From Litoreibacter arenae DSM 19593 (GTDB taxonomy: Bacteria > Pseudomonadota > Alphaproteobacteria > Rhodobacterales > Rhodobacteraceae): a stretch of 64,000 nucleotides of DNA. The notes beneath the pieces were generated by a model. It searched no databases, was not told the origin of the DNA, and was given only the letters and a program-made list of their open reading frames with translations. Where the stretch lies: NCBI RefSeq assembly GCF_000442275.2, contig NZ_KE557306.1, positions 381,342-445,341 of the forward strand, in the 5' to 3' direction. Of the stretch, positions 1-9,064 are shown one piece after another. The translations under genes were made by a program, and so were the position numbers. Positions within the stretch are counted from its first letter, which is position 1, and each line of letters opens with the position of its first letter.

Positions 1-37
1 GTCCGCGCACTATGCTTTCGCATGTGTCAAGACTGAC

Positions 38-66
38 TTGTGATTTACCGGTTGCAACGATATTGA
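38..66 (+). promoter_or_regulatory. Candidate sigma70-type promoter of pntAB
   Basis: A TTGTGA hexamer (38-43) and a TATTGA hexamer (61-66) are separated by 17 bases, 45 bases upstream of the pntA ATG at 112. Spacing is ideal but both boxes are only partial matches, so this is a tentative call made by eye. Nothing else is recognisable in the first 111 bases. Confidence 0.3.
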
Positions 67-111
67 CGCTCAACTGTTCGTGACATTCACCTAGACGATG
101 GGGGACGCTCT

Positions 112-1686
112 ATGAAAATCGGGGCACCGAAAGAGACTTACGAGGGCGAGGCACGCGTTGCCATGACGCCCGAGTCGGCGCTGCAAATCCAGAAACTCGG
201 CCACAGCTGCGTGATCGAGACCGGTGCAGGCGAGAAGGCCGGCTTTTCCGACAAGGCCTACAAGGATGCGGGCGTCGAGGTCGTCAAGACCGCCGCCGCG
301 CTGTGGAAGGCCGCCGATGTCGTCGTGAAGGTGCGCCAGCCCGACGCCACGGAGACCAAGCGGCTTCGTGAGGGCCAAACCCTGATTTCGTTCTTCAACC
401 CTGCCGCCAACGAGGCCGGCATGGAAGCCGCCAAGAAAGCGGGCGCGACAGTGATTGCCATGGAAATGGTGCCACGTATCTCGCGTGCGCAGAAGATGGA
501 CGCGCTGTCGTCTATGGCGAACATCGCCGGTTACCGCGCGGTAATCGAGGCGGGCAACAATTTCGGCCGTTTCTTCACGGGGCAGGTGACTGCCGCCGGT
601 AAGGTGCCGCCCGCCAAGGTTCTGGTTGTCGGCGCTGGTGTTGCTGGCCTTGCCGCCATCGGCACCGCGACTTCGCTAGGGGCCATCACCTACGCGTTCG
701 ACGTCCGGCCCGAAGTGGCCGAGCAGGTTGAATCGATGGGGGCCGAGTTCGTGTTCCTCGACTTCGAGGAAGAGCAACAGGACGGCTCCGCCTCGGGCGG
801 CTATGCGTCTGTGTCCTCGCCGGAGTTCCGCGAGGCGCAACTCGCCAAGTTCCGCGAACTGGCACCGGAGGTCGACATCGTCATCACTACCGCGTTGATC
901 CCGAACCGCGAAGCGCCTGAGCTTTGGACCGAGGACATGGTCGCGGCGATGAAGCCTGGCTCCGTTATCGTGGACCTTGCCGCCGAGAAGGGTGGCAACT
1001 GCAAACTGACGGTCATGGACGAGAAGATCGTTACCGACAATGGTGTGACCATCATCGGCTACACCGACTTCCCGTCGCGGATGGGCGCACAGGCGTCTAC
1101 GCTTTATGCCAACAATATCAGACACATGTTGTTCGATCTTACGCCAGAAAAAGACGGTGTAATCAATCACAACATGGAAGACGATGTGATCCGCGGCGCG
1201 ACCGTGACCCACGCCAAGGAGATCACTTTCCCGCCGCCGCCGCCCAAAGTGGCCGCGATTGCAGCCGCGCCGAAGAAAGAAAAGGCACGTGAGCTGACGC
1301 ATGAAGAGAAAACGGCCAAAGAGGTCGCCGAATTCAAGCAGCAGACCAAGACGCAAGTGACGCTGCTTCTGGTGGGCGCGGTCCTGTTGCTAGGGGTTGG
1401 CCTTGTTGCTCCGGCCAGCTTCATGCAGCACTTTATCGTGTTCGTGCTGGCGGTCTTCGTAGGCTTCCAAGTCATTTGGGGCGTGGCACACTCGCTGCAC
1501 ACGCCGCTGATGGCCGTGACCAACGCCATCTCGTCGATCATCATTCTGGGCGCTTTGATGCAGATCGGATCGGGCTCGTTCCTTGTGATCGTGCTGGCCG
1601 CGCTGGCGGTCTTCATGACCGGCATCAACATCTTCGGCGGCTTCCTCGTGACACGGCGCATGCTCGCCATGTTCCAGAAATCGTAA
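112..1686 (+). CDS. pntA: NAD(P) transhydrogenase subunit alpha (PntA)
   Basis: Alpha subunit of the proton-translocating transhydrogenase, which uses the proton gradient to transfer hydride from NADH to NADP+. The 524 residues open with the family signature MKIGAPKE. They contain a Rossmann NAD-binding loop GAGVAG near residues 174-179, then a proline- and lysine-rich linker (about 375-410) and a hydrophobic C-terminal tail (about 415-520) with roughly four membrane segments. The length matches full two-subunit PntA proteins. The gene is followed after 15 bases by pntB, so they form an operon. The start has a usable purine-rich site (GGGGGA) 9 bases upstream. Confidence 0.97.
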   Translation: MKIGAPKETYEGEARVAMTPESALQIQKLGHSCVIETGAGEKAGFSDKAYKDAGVEVVKTAAALWKAADVVVKVRQPDATETKRLREGQTLISFFNPAANEAGMEAAKKAGATVIAMEMVPRISRAQKMDALSSMANIAGYRAVIEAGNNFGRFFTGQVTAAGKVPPAKVLVVGAGVAGLAAIGTATSLGAITYAFDVRPEVAEQVESMGAEFVFLDFEEEQQDGSASGGYASVSSPEFREAQLAKFRELAPEVDIVITTALIPNREAPELWTEDMVAAMKPGSVIVDLAAEKGGNCKLTVMDEKIVTDNGVTIIGYTDFPSRMGAQASTLYANNIRHMLFDLTPEKDGVINHNMEDDVIRGATVTHAKEITFPPPPPKVAAIAAAPKKEKARELTHEEKTAKEVAEFKQQTKTQVTLLLVGAVLLLGVGLVAPASFMQHFIVFVLAVFVGFQVIWGVAHSLHTPLMAVTNAISSIIILGALMQIGSGSFLVIVLAALAVFMTGINIFGGFLVTRRMLAMFQKS

Positions 1687-1701
1687 GTAGGGGTAGAGAT
1701 C

Positions 1702-3126
1702 ATGGAATTCGGATTTACCACCGCGGCTTACGTAGTCGCCGCAGTTCTTTTCATCCTGTCGCTGGGCGGCCTCTCGGGTCAGGAAAGCGCCAAACGGGCC
1801 GTCTGGTACGGCATTGCAGGCATGGCTCTGGCCGTCGCCGCAACACTGATCGGGCCGGGGTCGGGCTATTGGCTGCTATCGCTGATCCTGATCGTGGGCG
1901 GCGGGGCCATCGGCTACCAGTTGGCGACCAAGGTGCAGATGACGCAGATGCCCGAGCTTGTGGCCGCGATGCACTCGCTTGTCGGTCTGGCGGCTGTGCT
2001 GGTGGGCTTCATTGCCCATATCCAGATCGGGAATGTCGCAACCGCCGACCCCGAGACCTTCGGCACATTCGCCAAGCTGATTGCCAAAAAATCCAGCGTT
2101 GAGATCAATATCCTTCGGGTTGAACTGTTCCTGGGCATCTTCATTGGTGCGATAACCTTCACCGGCTCGGTCATTGCCTATGGCAAACTGGCGGGCAAAG
2201 TGGACTCGGCGGCGAAAAAGCTGCCAGGGGGGCATGTGCTGAACGCGGCGGCGGCGGCTTTGTCGCTGATCTGCCTGATTTGGTACTTCAACACCGGCGG
2301 TTTCTTCCCTCTGTTCCTGATGACTTTGGCAGCGCTGTTCATCGGCTACCACCTGATCATGGGCATCGGCGGGGCAGACATGCCGGTCGTGGTGTCCATG
2401 CTGAACAGCTATTCAGGCTGGGCGGCGGCAGCGATCGGCTTCTCGCTGGGCAATGATCTGCTGATCGTGGTCGGCGCGTTGGTCGGCTCGTCCGGTGCAA
2501 TCCTGTCCTACATCATGTGTAAAGCGATGAACCGCTCCTTCGTGTCGGTCATTCTGGGCGGCTTCGGAGGCACGGCGGGTCCTCAAATGGCTGTCGAAGG
2601 CGAACAGGTTGCAATTGATGCGGACGGTGTGGCGACGGCCTTGAATGAGGCTGACAGCGTCATCATCATTCCGGGCTACGGCATGGCCGTGGCACAGGCG
2701 CAAACCGCCGTTGCCGAACTGGTGCGCAAACTTCGTGCGCAGGGCAAGAACGTGCGGTTTGCCATTCACCCCGTCGCGGGGCGTTTGCCGGGTCACATGA
2801 ACGTGCTGCTGGCGGAGGCCAAGGTGCCTTACGACATCGTCATGGAGATGGACGAGATCAATGACGACTTCCCCAATACGGACGTCGCTATCGTCATCGG
2901 CTCCAATGACATCGTGAACCCCGCGGCGCAGGACGATCCGAACTCGCCCATCGCCGGTATGCCGGTGCTGGAATGCTGGAAGGCCAAGCAGGTGTTCGTG
3001 TCCAAACGGGGACAAGGCACGGGGTATTCGGGCATCGAGAACCCGCTGTTCTTCAAGGACAACACGCGGATGTTCTACGGGGATGCGAAAGCATCGCTGG
3101 ACAGCTTGCTGCCCAAGATTGATTGA
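1702..3126 (+). CDS. pntB: NAD(P) transhydrogenase subunit beta (PntB)
   Basis: Beta subunit of the proton-translocating transhydrogenase. The 474-residue product has about nine hydrophobic segments in its first ~280 residues, which form the proton channel with PntA. A cytosolic NADP(H)-binding domain follows, with the fingerprint [11 protein letters not shown] near residue 323 and the later [10 protein letters not shown] loop typical of domain III. It lies 15 bases after pntA and ends 33 bases before a strong terminator, so pntAB appears to be a two-gene transcription unit. Confidence 0.97.
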   Translation: MEFGFTTAAYVVAAVLFILSLGGLSGQESAKRAVWYGIAGMALAVAATLIGPGSGYWLLSLILIVGGGAIGYQLATKVQMTQMPELVAAMHSLVGLAAVLVGFIAHIQIGNVATADPETFGTFAKLIAKKSSVEINILRVELFLGIFIGAITFTGSVIAYGKLAGKVDSAAKKLPGGHVLNAAAAALSLICLIWYFNTGGFFPLFLMTLAALFIGYHLIMGIGGADMPVVVSMLNSYSGWAAAAIGFSLGNDLLIVVGALVGSSGAILSYIMCKAMNRSFVSVILGGFGGTAGPQMAVEGEQVAIDADGVATALNEADSVIIIPGYGMAVAQAQTAVAELVRKLRAQGKNVRFAIHPVAGRLPGHMNVLLAEAKVPYDIVMEMDEINDDFPNTDVAIVIGSNDIVNPAAQDDPNSPIAGMPVLECWKAKQVFVSKRGQGTGYSGIENPLFFKDNTRMFYGDAKASLDSLLPKID

Positions 3127-3128
3127 GC

Positions 3129-3155
3129 GGGCGGCGGGATAAACCCCGCCCTACG
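3129..3155. repeat. Small GC-rich inverted repeat after pntB
   Basis: GGGCGGCGGG, then ATAAA, then CCCCGCCC, forming a hairpin with one bulged base directly after the pntB stop and before the true terminator. It has no T tract. It looks like a short REP-type repeat, but only one copy is visible in this window, so that reading is inference. Confidence 0.35.
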
Positions 3156-3159
3156 CATG

Positions 3160-3192
3160 AAAACGGGCGCCCCAGTTAGAGCGCCCGTTTTT
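3160..3192 (+). terminator. Rho-independent terminator of pntAB
   Basis: A perfect 11-bp stem (AAAACGGGCGC at 3160-3170 with GCGCCCGTTTT at 3181-3191) closes a 10-base loop and ends in T5 on the + strand. The A-run on the other side means it could also serve the convergent minus-strand gene that ends at 3229. Confidence 0.85.
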
Positions 3193-3228
3193 AGTTCGGG
3201 GACCGGCAATGGCCGGCCCGCGTAGCTT

Positions 3229-3531
3229 TTAGTTTGCAGCGGCAGCTTCAGCTGGGCTGTTCATCGGAGCGGTTTTGCGCAGGGCGATCAGTTGCTCCAT
3301 GCGGGACGCTTCATCCATTTCGAAGAAGACCTGACGTTCGGCTGCGCTCATGTTGCCCAAGGCGAACTTGATCTCGGCAGCGGTTACGTCGCCGGTGGAT
3401 GTCTCTTCAACCATACGCTCGGCTGCGGAGTTGTTGGACATTGCCAGATACTCCTCAACATTGAGGTCAGCGGCGAATGCCGGTGCAGCAAGGGCCATTG
3501 CAAAGGCAGTCGTTGTGATAAACTTGGTCAT
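3229..3531 (-). CDS. Small secreted protein, unknown function
   Basis: A 100-residue product with a clear Sec signal peptide (MTKFITTTAFAMALAAPAFA, cleavage after AFA near residue 20). The mature part is acidic, helical-looking and alanine-rich, with no cysteines and no motif I recognise. The start has AGGAG (GTTAGGAGACTACAT, minus strand) about 6 bases upstream. It is probably a single gene: pntB converges on it from one side and yghU diverges on the other. Confidence rests on the signal peptide and ribosome site; the function is unknown. Confidence 0.7.
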   Translation of the reverse strand: MTKFITTTAFAMALAAPAFAADLNVEEYLAMSNNSAAERMVEETSTGDVTAAEIKFALGNMSAAERQVFFEMDEASRMEQLIALRKTAPMNSPAEAAAAN

Positions 3532-3839
3532 ATGTAGTCTCCTAACTTTCTAGTTCCGTCGCTTCCGGTATGTTCCGGATGCGGTATGCAAGGACAACGA
3601 GCGCTGCGGCAAAAAGGTTCCCGAAATTTCTTTGGCCAAACTGCGAGTTGACGAAACCGTGAACTTAAGGGCGAGGTGTGCTAGGTCGAAATTTTCATAT
3701 AAACAGCAGCTTAGAGGATTTTTGCTGCGCGACGATAAGGCCGGAAATGAACTTATTCGGCCCCAGAACCCTTTTCGGTTTGCACCTTTCGCAGTGTCGG
3801 GCTTTGGTGTGCCAAATCCAAAACTGGGAGGAAACCCTG
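3532..3839. other. Divergent intergenic region before yghU
   Basis: 308 bases with no convincing gene between the secreted-protein gene (minus) and yghU (plus). It must hold both promoters. I see two TTTGG/CCAAA palindromes: a perfect TTTGGCCAAA at 3631-3640 and TTTGG-N4-CCAAA at 3803-3816, the latter 24 bases before the yghU ATG. An open frame running upstream of yghU from 3678 lacks a ribosome site and is not conserved with YghU proteins. Confidence 0.5.
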
Positions 3840-4697
3840 ATGAGCGACGAGTATACACCGCCGAAAGTCTGGACTTGGGAGCAGGAGTCAGGAGGCACCT
3901 TCGCCTCTATCAACCGGCCCATTGCAGGGCCGACCCACGACAAGGACCTGCCGGTGGGCAAGCATCCTTTGCAGCTTTACAGTCTCGCGACGCCGAACGG
4001 CCAGAAGGTCACCATCATGCTGGAAGAGCTGTTGGCCCTCGGCCACAAAGGCGCGGAGTACGATGCTTGGCTGATCCAGATCGGCGAGGGGGATCAGTTC
4101 TCCAGCGGGTTCGTGGATGTAAATCCGAACTCGAAGATACCCGCGATGTTCGACACCACGACCTTGACGCGGGTTTTCGAGAGCGGCTCGATCCTGTTTT
4201 ATCTGGCCGAGAAATTCGGGGAATTTCTGCCGACCGACCCCGCCATACGTGCGGAATGCATGAACTGGCTGTTCTGGCTGCAAGGCTCCGCGCCTTATCT
4301 TGGCGGTGGCTTCGGTCATTTCTACGCCTATGCGCCCACCAAGCAGGAATATCCGATCAACCGTTTCGCGATGGAGGCGAAGCGTCAGCTCGATGTGCTG
4401 GACCGCCACCTTGAGGATAACGAGTATCTGGCTGGCGACGACTATACGATTGCCGACATGGCGACATGGCCTTGGTACGGACGAACCGTGCGGGGTGAAA
4501 GCTACGATGCGGGTGAGTTCTTGAGCGTACATGAGTACGAGAACGTCATCCGGTGGGAAAAGCAGATATCAGCGCGTCCCGCGGTGCAGCGCGGGCAAAT
4601 GGTGAACCGCACCTCCGGCCCGCTGGAGGGGCAGTTGCACGAGCGTCACGACGCGTCGGATTTTGAGACCAAGACGCAGGACAAGCTGGAAGCCTAG
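3840..4697 (+). CDS. yghU: Glutathione S-transferase family disulfide-bond oxidoreductase YghU
   Basis: A nu-class glutathione transferase of the YghU type, expected to reduce disulfides or organic peroxides with glutathione in the cytosol. The 285-residue product carries the highly conserved YghU segment running from VGKHPLQLYSLATPNGQKV through LEELLALG to NPNSKIPAMFD (about residues 40-105). The later LFWLQGSAPYLGGGFGHFY and LHERHDASDFET segments are also present; I recognise all of these from the E. coli protein. The start at 3840 is preceded by GGGAGG, whereas the frame-open upstream ATG at 3678 has no such site and adds an unrelated 54 residues. Its stop shares a CTAG with the convergent MATE gene. 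Confidence 0.95.
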   Translation: MSDEYTPPKVWTWEQESGGTFASINRPIAGPTHDKDLPVGKHPLQLYSLATPNGQKVTIMLEELLALGHKGAEYDAWLIQIGEGDQFSSGFVDVNPNSKIPAMFDTTTLTRVFESGSILFYLAEKFGEFLPTDPAIRAECMNWLFWLQGSAPYLGGGFGHFYAYAPTKQEYPINRFAMEAKRQLDVLDRHLEDNEYLAGDDYTIADMATWPWYGRTVRGESYDAGEFLSVHEYENVIRWEKQISARPAVQRGQMVNRTSGPLEGQLHERHDASDFETKTQDKLEA

Positions 4698-6079
4698 GCA
4701 TCCAGCTTGCGTAGGGGCGTTTTGATACCGGGAATGTCGATGCGTACGAGATCGGTTGATCGGGTGGCCACAAGGCCACCCCACGCGCCCAGCAGATTGG
4801 CGGCGACGGCGGCGAATAGGATGCCGGTGTAGCCCATGATCGTGACGCCCAGCCACGCGAGCGGCAGGTAGATCACCAAGATGCGGCCCAACGACAGCGA
4901 CAGAGACCAAAGCGCTTTTTCGCGCGCGTTCATCGCGGCGTTGGCGACGACGACGATGCCGTAGCCGAACATCGAGATCCCCACGATGCGCAGATAAGAT
5001 GCCGCGTATGCCACATCCTCTCCACCCGACCCGACCCAACCGGCCAGCGTGTCGGCGAAGATGATCAGCACTGCGGCAAGGGCCAGTCCGTAGACGACAC
5101 AGAACAGGAATGCCTGCTGCGTGGCGGTTTGCGCTCTTGCGCGATCCTCTGCGCCCCAGTTTTGCCCGACGACCGGCCCGATGCCGGAGGACAAGGCCAT
5201 CAGTGGGACCAGCGCGAAGGACTGGATGCGGGAGGCGGCGCCGAACCCGGCAACGGCAGTTTCCCCGACTGTGGCCACCGCAGCGGTAACCAATGCCATG
5301 CCCGCAGGGTTGATGGCGTTGGAAAAGGCCGCAGGAATACCCACGCTGAGCACGCTTCGGAACGAGGCCAACAGACCGTCCAGCACGTTACCGCAGACAC
5401 CCAACATACCGCGCCGCCATGCAATCCACAGGGCAGTCACCATAGCGATGACGCGCCCGACGAAAGTCGACAATGCTGCGCCCAAGGTGCCAAGCTCGGG
5501 CAGTGGCCCCCAGCCGAATATCAGAACGGGGTTGAGGGCGATGCCGAAGACTGCGGCGAGCACCATGATCGCCGCAGAGGTCGCGCCGTCACCATGCGCG
5601 CGGAACACCGCGTTGGTGATCATCATGACCACAAGGAACGGGAAGGAGAGCGCCCATAAGGGGACGTATTCACCGATCTCCGTCAGTGCATCGTCACCGG
5701 CACCCATGGCGGCAAAGAGGTAGGGGTAGCTGGGCCAGAGCAGCAGCGCGGCGGCGACAGACAGGGCGAGCCCCAAACCGATCGCGTGGAGGCCGAGCCT
5801 GCGAACGGCCTCGTCCGCGTCACCCCGGCCCACGGCTTGCGACAAGGTCGCGTTCGCCCCGGCGCTGAGACCGATGGACAGAGAGGTGACAGCGATGGTG
5901 ACAGGATAGATGAACCCGACCGCTGCAAGGGCGGTTGCGCTGACCTTGCCTAGAAAATACGCGTCGGCCAAGCCGATGGCGATCACCGCGAAGATACCGA
6001 ACGACATGGGGGCGGACATGGCGGTCAGGGCTATCCATACCGGACCTTTCGTCAGGTCGCGCTTCTTTGCTTTGCTCAA
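4694..6079 (-). CDS. MATE family multidrug/Na+-driven efflux transporter
   Basis: An inner-membrane antiporter of the multidrug and toxin extrusion family, about 461 residues with roughly twelve hydrophobic segments in two homologous halves (e.g. GLADAYFLGKVSATALAAVG near the N-terminus and GFGAASRIQSFALVPL midway). I place the start at a TTG (6079) because it is preceded by GGAGGG at the right distance and gives the usual KKRDLTKGPVW N-terminus. The frame stays open upstream to an ATG at 6247, which would add 56 non-membrane residues. The substrate cannot be told from sequence. It is divergent from the amino acid decarboxylase and convergent with yghU. Confidence 0.9.
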   Translation of the reverse strand: MSKAKKRDLTKGPVWIALTAMSAPMSFGIFAVIAIGLADAYFLGKVSATALAAVGFIYPVTIAVTSLSIGLSAGANATLSQAVGRGDADEAVRRLGLHAIGLGLALSVAAALLLWPSYPYLFAAMGAGDDALTEIGEYVPLWALSFPFLVVMMITNAVFRAHGDGATSAAIMVLAAVFGIALNPVLIFGWGPLPELGTLGAALSTFVGRVIAMVTALWIAWRRGMLGVCGNVLDGLLASFRSVLSVGIPAAFSNAINPAGMALVTAAVATVGETAVAGFGAASRIQSFALVPLMALSSGIGPVVGQNWGAEDRARAQTATQQAFLFCVVYGLALAAVLIIFADTLAGWVGSGGEDVAYAASYLRIVGISMFGYGIVVVANAAMNAREKALWSLSLSLGRILVIYLPLAWLGVTIMGYTGILFAAVAANLLGAWGGLVATRSTDLVRIDIPGIKTPLRKLDA

Positions 6080-6172
6080 GGGGTCCCTCCGGTTCAATGC
6101 CAAAACGCCTCGAGTCCCACGTAGGTTCCGATCAACCGAAATCGAGAAAAATGACATTGTGGAAAAAAACGC

Positions 6173-6207
6173 TTGCGCCGACTCACGTTTGGCCCGATAC
6201 GGCGCAA
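6173..6207. promoter_or_regulatory. Inverted repeat upstream of the decarboxylase gene
   Basis: A perfect 8-base inverted repeat, TTGCGCCG (6173-6180) and CGGCGCAA (6200-6207), with 19 bases between, lies in the MATE/decarboxylase intergenic region. The left arm could double as a -35 box (TTGCGC) with GATACG 17 bases on. It may be an operator or a weak promoter; evidence is by eye only. Confidence 0.3.
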
Positions 6208-6208
6208 A

Positions 6209-6347
6209 TAGACGCCAACGCACGCGCCTCTGGCCTGTAGCAGTCAACGCAACACGTGTTTACGTAGCGACGGTAACGTCTCTTTTTGGAAGTGAGCGGT
6301 CTCGCACGGGGAAGCCCCGTTATGGCCGGGTCTAACTGGAGATGACC
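6209..6347 (+). ncRNA. Possible structured mRNA leader (speF-type motif candidate)
   Basis: The 139 bases before the ornithine/lysine decarboxylase ORF contain compact hairpins: GACG-GTAA-CGTC (6269-6280, a GNRA-type tetraloop) and ACGGGG-AAG-CCCCGT (6306-6320) about 20 bases before the ribosome site. A conserved RNA motif called speF is known upstream of ornithine decarboxylase genes in alphaproteobacteria. I cannot align this leader to it from memory, so the identity is a hypothesis from position and structure. Confidence 0.3.
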
Positions 6348-7520
6348 ATGACTGTACAATTCTCGGACGCACAAGCGTCCGCACAACTTGTTGCCCGTAA
6401 CCGACTGGATGCCTTCGTTGCATCATGCGAATTTGACCGGCCAACGCTGGTCGTCGACACCGCATTGGTTGCGCAGCAATACCGTGCGTTGAAAGCAGGC
6501 CTTGGTCGCGCCGACATCCACTACGCCGTCAAAGCCAACCCAGAGCGCAAGGTTATCGAGACGCTGGTGAACCTCGGTTCGCATTTCGACGCGGCGTCCC
6601 GCGGCGAGATTGAGTTGTGCCTGAGTCTTGGCGCTGACCCCGCTGACATTTCTTTCGGCAATACCGTCAAGCGCGCTTCCGACATCGCATTCGCGCATGC
6701 CGCTGGTATTACGCTGTTCGCTGCGGACGCCGAAGAAGAGCTGGAGAAAATTGCAGAGCACGCCCCCGGCGCGCAGATCTATATCCGCCTCATCGTCGAA
6801 GTCAGCCAAGCCGACTGGCCACTGTCGCGCAAGTTCGGTTGCGACCGTGACACCGCGCTGCGCCTGCTGGACGTCGCCAAAGAACTGGGGCTGGACCCTG
6901 TCGGCTTCTCGTTCCATGTCGGCTCGCAAACCCGCAAGGCGGAGATGTGGGCGCCGACCTTGGACGCGCTTGCGCTGATCTGGCACGACGCCCGCGACGC
7001 TGGCCACGACCTGAGCCTGCTGAACATCGGCGGCGGCTTCCCTGCGTTCTATGGCGAGGCCATTGAGGCCCCGACCGCATACGCGGCTGCCGTCATGGCG
7101 CAAGTGACCGCGCGTTTCGGCAATGTCGCCCGCATCATGGCAGAACCGGGCCGTGGCATGGTTGCCGAGGCTGGCGTCATCGTGGCCGAAGTCATGCTGG
7201 TGTCGCGCAAGTCGAACCGTGACATGCACCGTTGGGTTTACCTCGACATTGGCCGCTTTTCCGGTCTGGCCGAGACGGAAGGCGAAGCCATCCGTTACCA
7301 GTTCGAGACCCCGCGCGACGGCGAAGAGTGTGGCCCTTGCGTTATGGCAGGTCCAAGCTGCGACAGCGCGGACGTGCTTTATGAAAAGCGCCCGATGCAG
7401 TTGCCACTGTCTCTGAAAGCTGGCGACCGTGTGCTTATCCGCAACACAGGCGCGTATACATCCGCCTATTCGTCTATTGGTTTCAATGGGTTCCCGCCCC
7501 TCGCGGTCGTAACCATCTGA
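6348..7520 (+). CDS. PLP-dependent ornithine/lysine-type decarboxylase (fold type III)
   Basis: A cytosolic decarboxylase of the Orn/DAP/Arg decarboxylase 2 family, probably making putrescine (or cadaverine) for polyamine synthesis. Visible are the PLP lysine in HYAVKANPERKV (K62), the glycine loop NIGGGFPAFY, the phosphate-binding EPGRGMVAEAG, and the active-site loop GPSCDSADVLYEK with the catalytic Cys and Asp. About 390 residues fits bacterial ornithine decarboxylases of eukaryotic type rather than diaminopimelate or biosynthetic arginine enzymes. The second ATG (6348) is preferred because GGAG sits 6 bases before it but touches the first ATG at 6342. Exact substrate specificity is inferred. 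Confidence 0.88.
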   Translation: MTVQFSDAQASAQLVARNRLDAFVASCEFDRPTLVVDTALVAQQYRALKAGLGRADIHYAVKANPERKVIETLVNLGSHFDAASRGEIELCLSLGADPADISFGNTVKRASDIAFAHAAGITLFAADAEEELEKIAEHAPGAQIYIRLIVEVSQADWPLSRKFGCDRDTALRLLDVAKELGLDPVGFSFHVGSQTRKAEMWAPTLDALALIWHDARDAGHDLSLLNIGGGFPAFYGEAIEAPTAYAAAVMAQVTARFGNVARIMAEPGRGMVAEAGVIVAEVMLVSRKSNRDMHRWVYLDIGRFSGLAETEGEAIRYQFETPRDGEECGPCVMAGPSCDSADVLYEKRPMQLPLSLKAGDRVLIRNTGAYTSAYSSIGFNGFPPLAVVTI

Positions 7521-7687
7521 GCCAATTGCGCGCTCCGGAGTGGGGAGGCTTCGGGGCGCGACCGTTTCCCATAGATGGAACTGTATGCCATTGCACACAG
7601 CTAAACCTATGATTTTGATGAAAAATCTGTTTTCTTAAGGCGCGTGTGGCTCTATTCGTATGCTCAACGCAAACTATGGTTGACCAT

Positions 7688-8968
7688 ATGCCCCCGATAG
7701 AAGACCACCCGCTGCGCTACGCGATGGCCAACGAGCTTCACGCGCGGCCTTTCCCCTCGCTCGAAGCGCCGTGTGGTGCGATCTATCTCGCCATCAAGCG
7801 GCCTGAAGAGGCCGCCGACCGTGACCGCGACGCGGATCGCGCGCATCTGACTCAACTACTGGACCGCTACGGCGCACCGCATCCACAGCCTGATGCTACG
7901 CATTGGTTCGGGGAGGTGGGCAAGTTCAAGCTCAAGTGGGAGCAGCACACCGAGTTCGTCACCTACACCATGTTCATGCCCACGCTGGAGGACCGCCCCT
8001 TCGACCCCAAGGCGTTTGATACCTTTCCATCGGACTGGCTAGCTGCGGCACCGGGGGCGCGGATCACCTCGGCGCTGATCCGTGTTGAAGGCAAACCGGA
8101 CGATAAGGAAATCATAAAACGGGTCGAGGATTGGTTCGTGCCCGAAAGCCTTGCCGTCAGCACGGTGCTTGACGGGGCGGCGACCATTGCGGGTGATTTT
8201 CGCATAGACGCGGCGGGGCATATGCGGCTTGCGGTGTTTGTTAACGATGTGACCGGATCGCGACGGATCGGCCGTATCGTGCAGCGCCTGTGCGAGATCG
8301 AGACCTACAAGAGCATGTCGATGCTGGGCCTTGCCCGCGTGCGGGAAATGGGTCCCCGTTTGGGTGAGCTGGACGCGACTTTGTCCAGCCTGATGTCCAC
8401 GATGACCAAGGGTGAAATCGGCGCGGAGGAGACGTTGCGCGACCTGTTGGCGACTTCGGCGGAACTGGAAAGCCTGCTGGCGCAATCCTCGTTCCGGTTC
8501 GGGGCGACTGGCGCGTATGAGGCGATCGTGAACCAGCGTATCGAGGTGCTGCGGGAGGAACGCTTCAACGGGCGCCAGACTTTCGCCGAATTCATGATGC
8601 GTCGCTTCGATCCGGCGATGCGCACGGTGAAAGCGGCTGAGCGCCGCCTGCAAAATATGGCGGAACGTGCCACGCGGGCAGGGGATTTGCTGCGAACGCG
8701 GGTGGACGTGGAACGCTCTGCGCAGAACCAGAAGCTGCTGGAGAGCATGGACAAGCGCGCCGACTTGCAGCTGCGCCTGCAAAAGACGGTGGAGGGGCTG
8801 TCGGTGGTTGCGATCAGCTACTATGCAGTCAATCTCGTGCTCTATATGGCGCAACCGGCGGCTAATGCTGTGGGGTTGTCAAAGCTGCTGTTGGCAGCGG
8901 TAGTCACGCCGCTTGTTGTCCTCGCCGTCTGGTGGCTGGTCCATCGTATCCGCGAGAAGATGGAATAG
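7688..8968 (+). CDS. DUF3422 family membrane-associated protein
   Basis: A roughly 426-residue protein of the DUF3422 family, whose function is unknown. The conserved N-terminus MPPIEDHPLRYAMANELHARP is present. A mostly soluble body with coiled-coil-like stretches (about 290-350) follows, and the protein ends with two transmembrane helices and a basic tail, so it is probably anchored in the inner membrane. The frame is open to a GTG at 7646 with an AAGG site, which would add 14 residues; I prefer 7688 because family members begin there. It stands alone between the decarboxylase and a DUF998 gene. Confidence 0.82.
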   Translation: MPPIEDHPLRYAMANELHARPFPSLEAPCGAIYLAIKRPEEAADRDRDADRAHLTQLLDRYGAPHPQPDATHWFGEVGKFKLKWEQHTEFVTYTMFMPTLEDRPFDPKAFDTFPSDWLAAAPGARITSALIRVEGKPDDKEIIKRVEDWFVPESLAVSTVLDGAATIAGDFRIDAAGHMRLAVFVNDVTGSRRIGRIVQRLCEIETYKSMSMLGLARVREMGPRLGELDATLSSLMSTMTKGEIGAEETLRDLLATSAELESLLAQSSFRFGATGAYEAIVNQRIEVLREERFNGRQTFAEFMMRRFDPAMRTVKAAERRLQNMAERATRAGDLLRTRVDVERSAQNQKLLESMDKRADLQLRLQKTVEGLSVVAISYYAVNLVLYMAQPAANAVGLSKLLLAAVVTPLVVLAVWWLVHRIREKME

Positions 8969-9064
8969 CGCATCGACGATTTGTTTCGTGACCAGACTGC
9001 GTCGCTTGCAACCAATTGCCCGCTTGCGGAGTTAACCTTGCAATCGGAAAAGCGGGGCGCGGCG

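Noticed and set aside
7529-7562. Hairpin after the decarboxylase gene as a terminator
   Set aside because: The stem pairs with one G-T wobble, has a long loop, and is not followed by a T run; too weak to annotate.
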